Positions 8,488 to 16,690 of a DNA stretch of 40,338 bases are shown here, piece by piece. Position numbers and translations under genes: made by a program. This DNA is from Actinopolymorpha alba DSM 45243 (GTDB lineage Bacteria; Actinomycetota; Actinomycetes; Propionibacteriales; Actinopolymorphaceae): NCBI RefSeq assembly GCF_000373925.1, contig NZ_KB892761.1:44664-85001 (forward strand), in the 5' to 3' direction. The notes under the pieces are model-generated. The model did not search any database. It was not told the DNA's origin and saw only the letters and a program-made list of their open reading frames with translations. The stretch's first letter is position 1, and each line of letters starts with the position of its first letter.

Positions 8488-9473
8488 GCCTTGTAGACCC
8501 CTTCTTCGCCGAACGCGTGGGCGATCTTGTTGGCCGAGAGCACGAGCAGGAGGCCGATGACTCCCTTGACTAGACCGACCGCTGCTGCCACACCCCACGC
8601 GCCGCCGACGACCCCGTTGTTGTAGACGAACGTGTCGAGCACTTCGCTGGCCTGCCGTCCGACCGCCGGCTGCTGGAGAAGGATCTGCTCGAAGCCGACG
8701 GACAGCGAGTCACCGAGCTTGAGGATGAAGAGCAGGATGATGATCGGCCGCATCCCCGAAAGCGTGATGTGCCAGGTCTGCCGTAGCTTCGAGGCACCGT
8801 CGACACTGGCGGCTTCGTAGAGGGATCGGTCGATCTGGGCCAGCACGGCCAGGAACAGGATCGTGGCCCATCCGGTGTCCTTCCAGATGACCTGCGAGGT
8901 GACCAACGCCTTGAAGGCGTCGGCGTTCCCAATGATGTTCAACGCTTCGTGCCCGGAGGAGCGTAAGTAGTTGTTGAGCAGACCAGCGCCGCCGAGCACC
9001 TGCTGGAACACTGCGACCAGGATGACCCAGGACAGGAAATGCGGGAGGTAGAGCACTGATTGGACAATTTGCCGCAGGCGGTTCGAGGCAAGGCTGTTCA
9101 GAATCAGGGCCAGGATGATCGGTGCCGGGAAGACGAACACTGTCTGCAAGGCCGTAATGGTCAGCGTGTTCTTGAGTGCATTCAGTAGATCCGGATCGCC
9201 GTTGAAGAGGATCTTGAAGTTGTCGAAGCCGGACCACAGGCTTTCCCGGATTCCGAGGTAAGGCTGGTAGTCCTGAAAGGCGATCACGTTCCCGAGCAGT
9301 GGATAGTAGTGGAACGTGATGATGACGGCTATGCCGGGAAGTGCGAGCAGAAGCACGAACTTGTCGCGTTTCAGCCGCTCCCACCAGGACCGGCGGCGAG
9401 GAGCGGGTGACGGCGACGAAGGCCGGTGCCCGGTTTGGTGACGCGCTCGAGCGGGCGCGGGTGCGACGCTCAT
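8484..9473 (-). CDS. ABC importer permease, LplB type
   Basis: The 329-residue product has a short basic, proline-rich cytoplasmic N-terminus, then membrane segments starting KFVLLLALPGIAVIITFHYY, and the loop SLYEAASVDGASKLRQTWHI with its conserved Glu-Ala-Ala and Gly. PLLGNVIAFQDYQPYLGI is typical of the LplB family that works with LplC-type partners. ATG 9473 overlaps the stop of the BNR-type gene in an ATGA (9470-9473). The frame stays open upstream, but those codons overlap the upstream gene and lack family similarity. Confidence 0.88.
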   Translation of the reverse strand: MSVAPAPARARHQTGHRPSSPSPAPRRRSWWERLKRDKFVLLLALPGIAVIITFHYYPLLGNVIAFQDYQPYLGIRESLWSGFDNFKILFNGDPDLLNALKNTLTITALQTVFVFPAPIILALILNSLASNRLRQIVQSVLYLPHFLSWVILVAVFQQVLGGAGLLNNYLRSSGHEALNIIGNADAFKALVTSQVIWKDTGWATILFLAVLAQIDRSLYEAASVDGASKLRQTWHITLSGMRPIIILLFILKLGDSLSVGFEQILLQQPAVGRQASEVLDTFVYNNGVVGGAWGVAAAVGLVKGVIGLLLVLSANKIAHAFGEEGVYKA

Positions 9474-10783
9474 CTGACTTCGGGGTCGATGTCCAGGACA
9501 CGCAGCGGACTGGGCGCGCCGGGGGCGGTCGGAGCCTGCTGGGCGTAGATCGAGAGGACTCCGGATGCTTGCCACCGGTGCCTGTCGACCCGAGGTTCAC
9601 CGACGAAGGTGTCGGTGGAACGGTAGATCTCCCGCCAGGTACTCCACTCGTCGGCCGACGCGGCTGCGATGACGTACAGGGGACCGCCCGAGTCTTTCCC
9701 GTGATAGTCCGGATCGGAGGACTTGGTGAAGACCAGGATCAGATCGTCTCCGCCGGCCAGCACAGTGGGCTTACGGCCGAAGTAGGGCAGTTGATGCTGG
9801 TGCCAGGTGCCGCGATCGTCGCCCCAGTAGTGGACGTAGCGCCAGGTGCCGAGGTCGGCCGACGCTTCCGCAGCTGTCGGTGGCTGTTGCCACAGGACGA
9901 CATGGATGCGCCCGCGGTCGTCCAGCGTCTGGGTTACCTGGTTCATCATTCCCCACCCGTAGGGGATCGGCCGGACCGTGATGCCTCGTGAGTGCAGATG
10001 CATCGGCTCCTGCCCTGTGACGCCGACTCGTGTTCCTTCTCGATTCCTCCAGGTGTGACCGCTGTCGTCGCTGTAGGCGTACTGCAGGTCGTGGTTGCTG
10101 AGGAGGTTGATGCTCTCTCTCCAGACCCAGGTCGTGTGCAGGCGTCCGGCGGTGTCGAAGTCGAAGCCGTTGTGGTACGCATTACGCGAAGTGCTGTCGA
10201 CGAACCTGCCCTGCCCGCTGACGAAGGCGCCGAGGATCTTCCAGCCGTCGGCGTCCGGGCGGTATTCCGCGAGATGCGTGTCGCCGTCGCCGCTCATGCC
10301 GATGCGGTAGTACAGCTGCAGCGCACCGTCGGGCATGGTGACGAAGATCGGGTACGTCAGCTTGGTCAGCTCGACGCCGCGGACCAGCTCGGACGTAATG
10401 GGCCCGAAGAGATCCGTCGACCAGGCGATGCTTTCCGGAGAGGTCGCGACTCCGGGCTGGGAGACCCGGTAGTGCAGCGGGCTGTTGTGGTGATCGAACG
10501 CCAGGTGAATGGTGCCGTCGGACGGGCAGATGCCCAGCACTGGAACGTTGTGCACGTCGGTGTGGTCGATCACGTAATCATCGAACGAAAGGGAGTCCCA
10601 ATCGCCGTCCGGAAGTTGCCGGCGCGCTACGCATACCCGGCCCATAGAATCGACATAGGTGGCGTACTGCCAATCGTTCAGAGTGGCCAATGCATCGATC
10701 TGATAGGTCTGGCCGTTGAATGTGGTGCCGAACTGACCCTGGCTCAGGTTCAGTGCTTTCGGATCCACGATCGAGTCCTTCAT
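9470..10783 (-). CDS. BNR-4 repeat-type protein, possible polysaccharide-processing enzyme
   Basis: The product is about 437 residues without a signal peptide. It contains regularly spaced beta-propeller-like blocks: ALATLNDWQYATYVDSMGRV, DGTIHLAFDHHNSPLHYR, NAYHNGFDFDTAGRLHTTW, and TQTLDDRGRIHVVLWQQ. These resemble the BNR_4 family, whose members occur in polysaccharide-utilisation loci and are related to some lyases of acidic glycans. The HHN and YHNG histidines may be active-site residues, but this is inference. ATG 10783 is preferred over ATG 10789 because GGAG lies nine bases before it. It is first in the transporter operon. The missing signal suggests cytoplasmic action on imported oligosaccharides. 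Confidence 0.65.
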   Translation of the reverse strand: MKDSIVDPKALNLSQGQFGTTFNGQTYQIDALATLNDWQYATYVDSMGRVCVARRQLPDGDWDSLSFDDYVIDHTDVHNVPVLGICPSDGTIHLAFDHHNSPLHYRVSQPGVATSPESIAWSTDLFGPITSELVRGVELTKLTYPIFVTMPDGALQLYYRIGMSGDGDTHLAEYRPDADGWKILGAFVSGQGRFVDSTSRNAYHNGFDFDTAGRLHTTWVWRESINLLSNHDLQYAYSDDSGHTWRNREGTRVGVTGQEPMHLHSRGITVRPIPYGWGMMNQVTQTLDDRGRIHVVLWQQPPTAAEASADLGTWRYVHYWGDDRGTWHQHQLPYFGRKPTVLAGGDDLILVFTKSSDPDYHGKDSGGPLYVIAAASADEWSTWREIYRSTDTFVGEPRVDRHRWQASGVLSIYAQQAPTAPGAPSPLRVLDIDPEVR

Positions 10784-10876
10784 CAGCATGATCTCCGTTA
10801 TTGCAGGTCGAGTGGGCCAAGCGTGCTACCTGGAGGTGATGAGGTCCAGGCAATGATTGTGATCGTGATGATCAGT

Positions 10877-10893
10877 GATTCTTATCGGGAATC
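10877..10893. promoter_or_regulatory. Possible LysR-type operator upstream of the transporter operon
   Basis: GATTC and GAATC are arranged as an inverted repeat with a 7-base spacer, which fits the loose T-N11-A pattern bound by LysR regulators. It lies in a locally AT-rich stretch between the LysR gene stop and the first gene of the transporter operon, about 90 bp before that start. The regulator link is inferred from position. Confidence 0.35.
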
Positions 10894-10902
10894 CGTGCGT
10901 AA

Positions 10903-11817
10903 TCATTCGAGGCGGGTGGTGCCGGGTGGACGGGCGCCGTCGCGCATACAGGTCAGCAGAGCTTTGGCGGCAGGGGATTGGGTTCGGTCGGAGGACCACC
11001 ACACCCAGATGTCGCGCACTCCCGCGGTGGTGTCCAGATAGCGCGTGCCCAGGCCTTCGGTCGCCGAGACGCTGAGCGAGAGTTCGTTCGTCACGCCGAC
11101 TCCCAGCCCGTGCCGTACGAGCTCGACGAGCGATTGCGGCTGAGTCACCTCGTAGGCGAGTCGCGGACGCCGCCCGAGTCGCCGCCAGATCGGGTGCGTG
11201 GGACTCTCCAATTCGCCATGCCCGGTGAGGATCAGGTCGAGGTCCGCGAGCTCGTCCAGGGGGAGCGGGCCGTCCTGCTTGGCCAGCGCGTGGGTGGGAT
11301 GGAAGACGACCATGTAGCGTTCGCGCCATAGCGGGAGCCCGTTCAACGTGTCCTGGGGTTCAGGCCACCTGGTGGGCCGCAGTACCAGCTCGATCTCGCC
11401 CGACGACGCGGCCCGCGCGAGATCGTTGGCGCGCATCTCGAGCAGGCGGACGGCGATCCCCGGGTAGCGGGCGCGGAAGCTGCTCAGCAGGCCGGGAACG
11501 TACGCCGCCATGGCGCTGGGGTAGGCGCCGAGGCTGACGGATCCCCGTCGCAGTCCGAGTACTTCGGCGACGCTGCCCTTCGCCGCCTCGGCTTCCCGCA
11601 CCAGGGCGAGCGCGTGCGGCAGGAAGGCGGCGCCGGCCTGCGTCAGCTCGACCGGACGGCGATCGCGGTGCAGGAGCGGCGTGCCGAGCTCGCGCTCGAG
11701 TGCGGCGACGTGGTTGCTGACCGTCGGCTGGGAGTAGCCGAGGAGGTCCGCGGCGCGACCGAATCCCTTGTGTTCGTTGATTGCCAGGAACGTGGTGACC
11801 CAGTGCAGTTCCAACAA
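10903..11817 (-). CDS. LysR-family transcriptional regulator
   Basis: The 304-residue protein has an N-terminal winged helix-turn-helix (residues about 1-60, with RAADLLGYSQPTVSNHVAAL as the recognition region). The effector-binding domain follows, starting GSVSLGAYPSAMAAYVPGL. Length and layout are standard. The start is TTG 11817 (or the next TTG), with no ATG nearby. It is the last gene of the acid-sugar operon, 30 bp behind the ModA-like gene, and lies directly before the transporter operon. It could link the two by sensing a catabolic intermediate. Confidence 0.85.
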   Translation of the reverse strand: MLELHWVTTFLAINEHKGFGRAADLLGYSQPTVSNHVAALERELGTPLLHRDRRPVELTQAGAAFLPHALALVREAEAAKGSVAEVLGLRRGSVSLGAYPSAMAAYVPGLLSSFRARYPGIAVRLLEMRANDLARAASSGEIELVLRPTRWPEPQDTLNGLPLWRERYMVVFHPTHALAKQDGPLPLDELADLDLILTGHGELESPTHPIWRRLGRRPRLAYEVTQPQSLVELVRHGLGVGVTNELSLSVSATEGLGTRYLDTTAGVRDIWVWWSSDRTQSPAAKALLTCMRDGARPPGTTRLE

Positions 11818-11847
11818 TGCCCGGTCTCCCGTCTCTCGCCCACGGCA

Positions 11848-12570
11848 TCACGAAGGCCGAGGGTCTGACTCGGCGGCCGGGAGGTGTAGTCCGATCGCCT
11901 CGTAGGCACGTCGAGCGTCGGGTCCGCAGAGCGCCGCGAGGAATCGAGTGGCCAGCCCATGCGGCTCGGTGCTCGCGGCTGCTGCGAAGCGCGCGTAACT
12001 CTGGAGCTCCTCTGGGAGCGGGCCGACGATGCGGATGCCGGGGACTGCAGCAAGCTCACTCAGCTGCTGGATCGCGAGGTCCGCGCGTCCGTCGAGGAGA
12101 GCCTCGGCGGTGAACCCGCTGTCCAGGACGGTGGCGCGGGCATTGAGGTCCGCTGCTACGCCGTACCTTTCCAGCACGGAGCTGAAATGGATGCCGCTGG
12201 CGCCTGTTCTGGTGTAGGCGACGGATCGTGCGGCGAGGGCGAAGTCGAGGAATTGGTCCGCGTCCTCGAACAACTGTGGTGTGTGCGAGGGTGGTACGGC
12301 GTACCCGATGCTGGAGGTCGCGACGGCCGTGGTCGTGCTGCCGTCGAGGACGCCTTCAGTCGCGAGGGCAGCGACTCCGGATTCGGTGCCGATCAGTACG
12401 TCTGCGTGTTCACCGGCGCGAATGTGTTCCATCAGGATCGTGGTGGGGTCGAACACGGCGTCGATATGCACGCCGTACTCCGCCTCAAAGGCTGGGTTGA
12501 CGCTGTCTAGTAGTACGGTACGGAGTGCCAGGCCGCTCAAGACCCTGAGTGGAGTTTGGTTCACGTCCAT
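11848..12570 (-). CDS. ModA-like substrate-binding-domain protein without a signal peptide
   Basis: The 240-residue protein begins LRVLSGLALRTVLLDSVNPA and continues with DAVFDPTTILMEHIRAGEHA and DVLIGTESGVAALATEGVL. This is the fold pattern of molybdate-type periplasmic binding proteins (SBP_bac_11). No signal peptide or lipobox precedes it: the start is ATG 12570, with GGAGG just upstream, and the protein begins at the first beta strand. It is therefore likely cytoplasmic, perhaps a ligand sensor. It overlaps the end of the kinase gene by 10 bp and no molybdate permease is near, so molybdate transport is unlikely. Confidence 0.65.
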   Translation of the reverse strand: MDVNQTPLRVLSGLALRTVLLDSVNPAFEAEYGVHIDAVFDPTTILMEHIRAGEHADVLIGTESGVAALATEGVLDGSTTTAVATSSIGYAVPPSHTPQLFEDADQFLDFALAARSVAYTRTGASGIHFSSVLERYGVAADLNARATVLDSGFTAEALLDGRADLAIQQLSELAAVPGIRIVGPLPEELQSYARFAAAASTEPHGLATRFLAALCGPDARRAYEAIGLHLPAAESDPRPS

Positions 12571-13496
12571 CCCGCCTCCTTGGTGAACAGGTCAGGTGGA
12601 CCGAAGTTGCCCGACTTCAAGAGCAGACTTGTGCCGGATTCGACGTTCCGAATCCACGGGACTCCGGGAGCCTCCTCCTCCTCGATCGTGCAGATCCGCA
12701 CGTCGAGGTGGTCGATGACGGCACCTGAGGTTTCGCCGCCGGCCACGATCAGGCGACGAATGCCGCGTTCCGCCAGCCCACTGGCCAACTGGCCGGCGAC
12801 ACGCTCGTACACGTCAGGGTCGGAACCACGCTCTGCGGGCCGCTGCGAAGAGAAGAACAGTGCCGGCCCATTCGGGAGATCGTCGAACCATCCGAGAGCG
12901 TCCGCCACAACGGTGTGCTCGCTCGCACAGATCCGGTAGGAAGCTCCTCCGGCTGCCGCGTAGTGGTCTATCTGCTCGAGTGTTCGTTGCGAGCAGCTGC
13001 CGGCGGTGATCGCTGTTCTTATCGTTGATCGCGGTGGAGCAGTCTCGCCTTGGGCTACCACTTCGTGGGCGATGTGGGAGACCGTGTGAGGAGTCTGCGC
13101 ACGGAGGAGGCGAAGGACGGACGAGTCAGTCATCGGGGTCAGCGGATGATCAACCATATGAGTCTCGGCCAGTGGCGTGTCCCCGACGAACAGATGCCCT
13201 TGATAGACGGTTCGACGGTGTCGAGGTGCGCTGGGGGTGGTGACGACGAGCGTCGTATCAAGGGCGTCGGCGAGAGCGTCGGTGATGGGACCGATGTTGC
13301 CCACAGGCGTCGAGTCGAACGTCGAACAGTACTTGAAGTAGAAGCGGGAGACCTCGCACTCAGGCAGGGATTCCAGTGCCCGCAGCGAGAGTGCGACGGC
13401 GTCATCGACGTTTGCTGTTCGCGTTTTGAGGCCGACCACGATGGCAGCGGCGACGTCGGTCGCCCCGGTCACGTCGTCGGCGATGACCCCGATCAT
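12561..13496 (-). CDS. Four-carbon acid sugar kinase family (OtnK-like), internally shortened
   Basis: The protein begins MIGVIADDVTGATDVAAAIV, the DUF1537 nucleotide-binding start, and contains FKYCSTFDSTPVGNIGP, a signature of 3-oxo-tetronate kinases. The C-terminal part, RLIVAGGETSGAVIDHL, then PGVPWIRN and LLLKSGNFGPPDLFTK, is also normal. At 311 residues it is about 110 shorter than usual OtnK proteins. The missing part lies between VVAQGETAP and ITAGSCSQRT, where the linker normally reaches the LVTGGSGLA-like block. The seventh-base motif TGATCGC is repeated near the join (13007 and 13026). Start and stop overlap the neighbours (ATGA with the racemase-like gene). The enzyme may be inactive or altered. 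Confidence 0.75.
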   Translation of the reverse strand: MIGVIADDVTGATDVAAAIVVGLKTRTANVDDAVALSLRALESLPECEVSRFYFKYCSTFDSTPVGNIGPITDALADALDTTLVVTTPSAPRHRRTVYQGHLFVGDTPLAETHMVDHPLTPMTDSSVLRLLRAQTPHTVSHIAHEVVAQGETAPPRSTIRTAITAGSCSQRTLEQIDHYAAAGGASYRICASEHTVVADALGWFDDLPNGPALFFSSQRPAERGSDPDVYERVAGQLASGLAERGIRRLIVAGGETSGAVIDHLDVRICTIEEEEAPGVPWIRNVESGTSLLLKSGNFGPPDLFTKEAGWT

Positions 13497-14104
13497 GACG
13501 CCTCGCCTGACAGCCGTCGACGAATCGCTGCCGCGGCCGCAGTTGGCGGGGAGATCACGGGAACATCCAGCTCGCTCATCAGCGGGGCGAGGGAGTACTG
13601 GGCGAGCAGGATCGTGTCGTACGTACCGCGCACCTGGCCTAGCATCTCGCGGCTGGCGGCGATCCGGGCATCGACTGTGCACTGGATACCGGCATCTGCG
13701 AGGGCGTGACCGAGCCTCGTTTTCGTGTCCAGAGCGGCAGATTCCAGCGAGGCGACGATCAGCAGCTTCCGCGGCGCGAGCTCGACCACCTCCGCGAAGG
13801 CACCATCGTCGGATCCCACGATTGGGGTATCGGACTCCCGCCGATCCTGTGCGACAGCGCCGTACTGCGAGCAGGTCAGCAGGACCGCATCCGCTCCACC
13901 ACGGATGGCGATGTCGATGAGCGCATTCATCCTGACCTGGAGGCTCGCGGCGACTCCGCCCGCAGCTTCCGCGTCCGCAAGGAGGCGATCATCGAGGAGG
14001 TGCCAGATCTCCGCCTGTGGCAGTTCGGCGATGACTGCTTCCTGCGCCGGTTGCATAGCCGCCGGAGCGGCACTGATCAAAGCGATCCGGGGAACCGCGG
14101 TCAT
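13493..14104 (-). CDS. Aspartate/glutamate racemase superfamily protein
   Basis: The 203-residue protein begins VPRIALISAAPAAMQPAQEA and has ADAVLLTCSQYGAVA with a cysteine in the position of the first catalytic Cys. The second catalytic Cys is not obvious; the corresponding region reads YDTILLAQYSLAPL, with Gln where a Cys often sits. It could be a Cys-poor member like those found beside acid-sugar kinases, acting on a hydroxy acid or lactone instead of an amino acid. The start overlaps the upstream isomerase stop and the stop overlaps the kinase start, both in ATGA junctions. Confidence 0.65.
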   Translation of the reverse strand: MTAVPRIALISAAPAAMQPAQEAVIAELPQAEIWHLLDDRLLADAEAAGGVAASLQVRMNALIDIAIRGGADAVLLTCSQYGAVAQDRRESDTPIVGSDDGAFAEVVELAPRKLLIVASLESAALDTKTRLGHALADAGIQCTVDARIAASREMLGQVRGTYDTILLAQYSLAPLMSELDVPVISPPTAAAAAIRRRLSGEAS

Positions 14105-14931
14105 CGTTGCTCCATCGAGTACGTCGGCCCGTCGGCGAGTTCGTCGATCCAGTTGAGGCTCGCCACCGTGTCTCCCGTCGGCTGGTACTCGCAGCCAACC
14201 CAGCCTTCGTAGCCCGATCGCGCGATATGGTCGAGGACTCTCGGGTAGGCAATCTCACCGGTCCCCGGCTCACCTCGGCCCGGACTGTCGGCGATCTGCA
14301 CGTGCTTGATCTCGTCGCGCAGGGCATCGAACCGTGCCAGCAGATCACCGCGATCCACCTGCGCGTGGTAGACGTCGTACAGGACGCCGACCACGTCGGT
14401 TCCGGCTGACTCAGCGACGTACGCAGCGGTCTCCGCGGATGCGAGTCCGTAGGTCGGCTGGTCGCGCTTGTTGATGGCTTCGAGCACGATGCTGATGCCG
14501 CTGCCGCGTGCTTGGTCGGCGGCCCAGACAATGTTCGCCACATAGCAGGCGAAGGCACGATCGGGATCGCAACCGGCGGGTCGGAGGCCGGCCGTGGCGT
14601 GCAGGACCGATGCCCCGAGTTCGTGAGCGTAGTCGAGTCCGGACTTGAGCCCGTCGCGGAACTCGGCTCTCGCATCGGGATCGAAGGCCCATCCCTTGGC
14701 GGTCGACTTGGACGTGCCGGCCGGCGTGTTGATGAGGATCTGGCGTAGGCCGGCCTGGTCCAGTTGGTGCCGCAGGAGGGCTGCGTCGTAGCCGTACGGT
14801 TGGGAGTACTCGACGGCGATGAAGCCCGCGCGGGCGGCGGCTTCGAAGCGCTCGAGGAACGGCACCTCGGTGAACAGCCAGCCGAGGTTCGCCGCCAGCC
14901 GGACGGGGCCACCGGGCAATTTGATGATCAT
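14101..14931 (-). CDS. Hydroxypyruvate isomerase family TIM barrel, OtnI-like
   Basis: The 276-residue product reads VRLAANLGWLFTEVPFLERF and then GFIAVEYSQPYGY, the start of the hydroxypyruvate/2-oxo-tetronate isomerase family. Metal and acid-base residues are suggested by ISIVLEAINKRDQPTYGL (Glu), VLYDVYHAQ (Asp, His), HVQIADSPGRGEPGTGEI and WVGCEYQPTGDT (Glu). In known pathways OtnI converts 2-oxo- to 3-oxo-tetronate and feeds OtnK, whose homologue lies two genes downstream. The gene is coupled by ATGA junctions on both sides. A small 2-oxo acid substrate is expected; the exact one is not visible. Confidence 0.8.
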   Translation of the reverse strand: MIIKLPGGPVRLAANLGWLFTEVPFLERFEAAARAGFIAVEYSQPYGYDAALLRHQLDQAGLRQILINTPAGTSKSTAKGWAFDPDARAEFRDGLKSGLDYAHELGASVLHATAGLRPAGCDPDRAFACYVANIVWAADQARGSGISIVLEAINKRDQPTYGLASAETAAYVAESAGTDVVGVLYDVYHAQVDRGDLLARFDALRDEIKHVQIADSPGRGEPGTGEIAYPRVLDHIARSGYEGWVGCEYQPTGDTVASLNWIDELADGPTYSMEQR

Positions 14932-15911
14932 GATGCGACGCGTCGTACGTAGTCGGGATTGATGACATGCGCGGGTTCGGCACCGTTGAGAGCCGAGATG
15001 ACGATCTCCGCGGCGAGGGCGCCGGACTTTGCCCGGGCCTCTTGGGTTGCGCCTGCGATATGGCTGGTCGTGAGGATGCCGTCCACCGAACGGAGCGGGC
15101 TCTCCCAGGGCAATGGTTCCTCGGAGAAGACGTCGATCGCCGCGCCCGCGATAGCTCCGGAGCGTACGGCCTGGGCCAGTGCCTCCTCGTTGACGATTCC
15201 GCCGCGCGAGGTGTTGACGATGAGAGCGTCGGGCTTCATCGCGGCGAGGGCTGAGGCGTCGATGAGATTTCGGGTCGTGTCGTCCAGGAAGAGGTGGAGC
15301 GTCACGATATCGGCGCGGGCGAGAAGGTCCGGAAGAGACGTTGCCTCGACGGCGTTGGCATCGGCGTACTCATGATCAAGGGCCGGATCGTAGGCGAGCA
15401 CGTTCATCCTGAACGCCTTCGCCAGGTCCGCGACCGCTTTGCCGACCGAGCCGAGACCGACGACCCCCAGCGTTCGCCCGGCCAGCTCGCGTCCGGTCGG
15501 CTGGTTCCAGGTGCCGGCCGCCAGTTGAGCGGCATTCGGGACGATGTGGCGGGAGTGGGCGAGGGCAAGCGCGAACACGTATTCGGCCACTGCCTGCCGG
15601 TTGACCCCCGGGGTGATGCAGACAGGAATTCCTTGCCTGCTTGCGGCCTCGACGTCAACGTTGTCGTACCCGACACCAGTGCGGACGATGAGCCGTAACC
15701 GCTCGGCCGCGGAAAGGTGATCGGCGGTCAACGGCCGCGTGCCGGCGATGATGGCGTCCGCCTGAGCGAGCAACCCAACTCGTTCGTCAGCAGGACGTTG
15801 GTCGAGATCCGGCGCGTGCTCGACGACGTAACCAGCGTCTTCCAGCGTGCGCGTCACCGCGTCGCCGGCATACAGGAACGCGGTCGTCACCAGAATGTGC
15901 GGTGAGGTCAC
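14928..15911 (-). CDS. D-isomer-specific 2-hydroxyacid dehydrogenase
   Basis: The 327-residue NAD(P)-dependent enzyme has the Rossmann motif in LGVVGLGSVGKAVADLAKAF and the catalytic Arg in IVNTSRGGIV. The Glu lies in DVFSEEPLP and the His in ILTTSHIAGATQEA. The arrangement is that of the SerA/GhrB group. It would interconvert a 2-oxo and a 2-hydroxy acid in the cytoplasm. It stands between a uronate dehydrogenase-like gene and an OtnI-like isomerase, so it may produce the 2-oxo acid used by the isomerase. ATGA junctions connect it to both neighbours. Confidence 0.85.
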   Translation of the reverse strand: MTSPHILVTTAFLYAGDAVTRTLEDAGYVVEHAPDLDQRPADERVGLLAQADAIIAGTRPLTADHLSAAERLRLIVRTGVGYDNVDVEAASRQGIPVCITPGVNRQAVAEYVFALALAHSRHIVPNAAQLAAGTWNQPTGRELAGRTLGVVGLGSVGKAVADLAKAFRMNVLAYDPALDHEYADANAVEATSLPDLLARADIVTLHLFLDDTTRNLIDASALAAMKPDALIVNTSRGGIVNEEALAQAVRSGAIAGAAIDVFSEEPLPWESPLRSVDGILTTSHIAGATQEARAKSGALAAEIVISALNGAEPAHVINPDYVRRVAS

Positions 15912-16690
15912 CAGAGGCCTCCGCGGTAGTCCACGTCGGCAAACGCTCCGCCGTGCAACGTCGGCGGCGGGGCGGTCCGGTCGACGGCGTTGGCATGATC
16001 GGCTGCGTTATCCCGGGGCTGGAAGCCGATGGACTGCCATCCCTTGTCCGCGTCCCACCAGCCGTCGGTGTTCGCCGAGCAGCCGTAGACGATCTCGTAC
16101 CCGACTCCGGTTGCTTCGATGGCACAGCGGACGAGTTCGGCGCCGTCCGGCCAGCTCAGCCAGAGCGCCAGTTGCCGGACGTCTTCGGGTGCCGGCCGGA
16201 AGGTTCCGATCCGCAGGCAGACCGATTCGATGCCCCACTTGTCGTAGTACAACCGGGCGCACGCTTCCCCGAAGACTTTGGACAAGCCGTAGTAGGTGTC
16301 GGGGCGCGGTACGACGTTCTCGTCGATGCGTTGCTGCGCGGGATAGAAGCCGACGGCGTGGTTGGTGCTGGCATAGACGACGCGGCGTACGCCGGCGCAT
16401 CGGGCGGCCTCGTAGACGTTGTACGTGCCGCGAATGTTGGTCTGCTCGATCTCGGGGTAGCTCGTCTCGTCCGTGACAGCGCCCAGATGAACTATCACAT
16501 CGACGTTCTCGCATGCTCGAGTGAGGGCTTCGAGATCGGTGAGATCGCCGAGTACCTCTTGCTCGCCAGAGAGCAGGGCGGTGTCGTGAGCTTCACGGGA
16601 GTAGAGCACGACGTCGTACCGGCCTTGTAGGTGCTCGCGGATGACCTGTCCCATCCGTCCGCGACCACCGGTGTAGAGGACTCTTGTCAT
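15908..16690 (-). CDS. NAD-dependent epimerase/dehydratase family, uronate dehydrogenase-like
   Basis: The 260-residue short-chain-type protein has a Rossmann start, VLYTGGRGRMGQVIREHL, the block VVYASTNHAVGFYP, and the catalytic YGLSK. The combination NHxxGFYP plus FGEACARLYYDKWGIESVCL and the C-terminal YGCSANTDGWWD is that of uronate dehydrogenases, which oxidise D-galacturonate or D-glucuronate to the aldarolactone. This fits a pectin-like substrate for the locus. Start ATG 16690 overlaps the stop of the hydrolase gene before it. Substrate range is inferred. Confidence 0.8.
   Translation of the reverse strand: MTRVLYTGGRGRMGQVIREHLQGRYDVVLYSREAHDTALLSGEQEVLGDLTDLEALTRACENVDVIVHLGAVTDETSYPEIEQTNIRGTYNVYEAARCAGVRRVVYASTNHAVGFYPAQQRIDENVVPRPDTYYGLSKVFGEACARLYYDKWGIESVCLRIGTFRPAPEDVRQLALWLSWPDGAELVRCAIEATGVGYEIVYGCSANTDGWWDADKGWQSIGFQPRDNAADHANAVDRTAPPPTLHGGAFADVDYRGGLW

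Noticed and set aside
11848-12570. Molybdate uptake operon
   Set aside because: The ModA-like protein has no export signal and no ModB/ModC gene is adjacent.
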